NCBI GenBank assembly: GCA_024663395.1
Contig: JANFAH010000049.1
Coordinates: 186,001-250,000, forward strand
DNA from: Pisolithus tinctorius
Lineage: Eukaryota > Basidiomycota > Agaricomycetes > Boletales > Pisolithaceae
Reading direction: 5' to 3'
DNA length: 64,000 nt
The position numbers and the translations under genes were made by a program. Below the pieces are notes generated by a model. It worked only from the letters and a program-made list of their open reading frames with translations. It ran no database searches and was not told the origin of the DNA. Shown here piece by piece: positions 62,500 to 64,000 of the stretch (position 1 is its first letter; the number at the start of each line of letters is the position of its first letter).

Positions 62500-64000
62500 G
62501 ATTGTAGCGAGTTATTAGGTCCCTCCAGGCTTGAGGGTGGTAGGGGGTGAGGGCCTTTGCGTATTGTCATTCTTCAAGTGGGTTGGCAGTGTGGACAGTC
62601 TTGCATGCCATGCTTGGCATTGCCACAGCCTGAACATTCATGGCAATGCATTTTGCTGGTGCACCCCTGAGGATGCTGGAAGTCCCAGCACAGTCTCTGG
62701 CCATTCTTGTTGATGAGATGACCCTGTTGGTCTCATGTGCAGTAGGCCACTGCTGCCTTATCCCAGCGCATGGGCTCATTGCAGAAAGAACAGTCTTCAT
62801 GCCAACCAAGACACTTTGGGCATACAATGTAACCTTTGGTGCGAAAGTCATGACAGGGTCTTTTGTCTCTGCTTGTGCTTTGCCTGGGGGATCTGGACCA
62901 TCTTCAAGGGGGGCAAGATCTGGGACATCAGGAGTGTGATCTTTGGTAATGCTGTCTGGGTCTTGGGCCCTGACCATACTTGGGGGACAGGGAGTGGGAT
63001 GATCTTCGCTTTGGGAAGCATGTTGCTTGCCTGCCCCTCTTGATGGGTCCAGGGTGGGGGTAGCAGTTGCTTTGCAGCTATATTTGTGAGGATTTGGTTG
63101 TGGTGCATGGGGCATGTATTTCATTGTGTAGCAGCAGGTGGTGGCAGATTTGTAGTATCAGGCCCAGGGGCAGCAGCAGCAGGGTGATTGTGTGGAGAAT
63201 TAAGAGGGGTAGCAGGGCCATGAGGCAGCAGCAGTGGAGTGGGTGTGAGCAGGTTTGAGGGGAATAGAGGAAGGGAAGAGAAAGGGATGTCAGTGGACTG
63301 ATTCTGTGCATGGTTTGTGTGGAAACTGACCTGGTCAAGTCCTATCTGGACGTCCTTGGTGTCTAGGTCATGCCTGATGTCTGCCAGGAGGTCTTCATTT
63401 ATCAGTCTGATGTTGTAAGCTTGATTCCTTGCCACTTTGTTGTGCCAGTCCTGCCCGACCTCGGATGCATAGTGGAGGAGGGCACATTTGCCTCGCTTGC
63501 CATGGTCTTGTAGGTGGTGGTTGTCTATTCTGTGGAAAAACCAGTTGAAGGCATTGACTAGTTGGTTTCCCCATCCAGCATTCTCTATGCATGTTAGAAA
63601 GTGATTCTTGGTGTACATGTACTCAGCAAAGGATAGGGAGTGGTCAGGTCTGGCATTCTTGGAGGCAGTGAGGGAGTTTGCTGTGCATAGGGTCACATTT
63701 CCTTCGCCAGCCTGGGTGATTGCTAAGGTGTCATTCTCTTCCAGATGTCTCACTGTTTGAGTTGCTTCTTGTAGTCCTTCCCTGGTGAAGTACCACATGT
63801 GTATGAACTTAAAGGCTTCTATTTTTTTGATGGCATACTCTGCTGGTCATGTTGGGAGGTTGGATGATACGATGGCATCAGGGTCAAAGGTAGGTGGGGT
63901 AGGGTCAGTGGCTCATTGGGGTGGGTGTTCATTCCCTGCTGCTGGTGGCTGATCTGGGGGACATGGGGGGTTGTTGGGTTGGGGTGCCTGCCCTTCTCCT
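62500..64000 (-). pseudogene. Gag-like ORF and zinc fingers of Ngaro-like element
   Basis: From the right edge down: a Pro-rich start, then IKKIEAFKFIHMWYFTREGL, SFAEYMYTKNHFLTCIENAGW, RGKCALLHYASEVGQDWHN and INEDLLADIRHDLD (frame 63121-63798), a domain that in basidiomycetes precedes this type of RT. Next a disordered stretch and Cys/His clusters near 62580-62840 (CLGWHEDCSFCNEP, HECSGCGNAKHGMQDCPHC). The reading frame changes more than once. The element continues past 64000. Confidence 0.75.

Overview
The window looks like transposon-packed DNA from a basidiomycete fungus, most likely an Agaricomycete. The evidence is the combination of elements: KDZ transposases with the CxC2 cysteine cluster, chromodomain Ty3/gypsy elements that carry an extra zinc-cluster ORF antisense to pol, Ty1/copia elements primed by half of initiator tRNA-Met, and a Ngaro/DIRS-type tyrosine-recombinase retroelement. 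I see no convincing host housekeeping gene. Most of the sequence is strongly depleted of CpG, with CpG apparently converted to TpG or CpA, as expected from methylated repeats that have deaminated. The youngest insertions keep their CpG, so CpG content works as a rough clock. The species cannot be named from this sequence.

Layout. 1-6042: an old Tc1-like relic, then nested gypsy-type solo LTRs whose insertion order can be read from target-site duplications (TSDs). 6043-12397: a pyrimidine-rich degenerate block, an inverted pair of one gypsy LTR family (LTR B), and another nested LTR pair (LTR C inside LTR A). 12540-16775: a decayed Cys-containing gene, a minisatellite of about 43-bp units, and a KDZ fragment. 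17202-18776: a palindromic Tc1/mariner-like element with TA duplications. 19320-27587: more tandem repeats, a full-length but stop-riddled KDZ transposase gene on the minus strand, and divergent unrecognised ORFs. 27588-39484: four Copia copies or fragments in total across the window are centred here (Copia-1, -2 and -3), together with many LTRs and five of the six copies of a 176-bp element that carries a whole tRNA-like sequence. Copia-2 (33286-38354) is nearly intact and very young. 39485-44322: gypsy G1, a deletion derivative. 44323-50474: Ngaro-type, Copia (Copia-4) and hypothetical-gene fragments cut by solo Copia LTRs. 51989-58850: a 21-bp minisatellite and gypsy G2, with 3' LTR, antisense ORF, and gag to chromodomain all decayed. 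58851-64000: the 3' part of a Ngaro-like element ending in split direct repeats; it runs off the right edge.

How the parts work together. Copia-2 encodes gag, protease, integrase, reverse transcriptase and RNase H, and has near-identical LTRs, a priming site and polypurine tracts. A family like it probably generated the many 234-291 bp solo LTRs. The 176-bp tRNA-carrying elements have LTR-type ends (TG...CA, 5-bp target duplications). One of them abuts the same kind of half-tRNA priming site, so they are plausibly miniature LTR elements (TRIMs) mobilised in trans by the Copia machinery. This tRNA-carrying TRIM is the most unusual system in the window. All coordinates and alignments were read by eye; no database search was possible.
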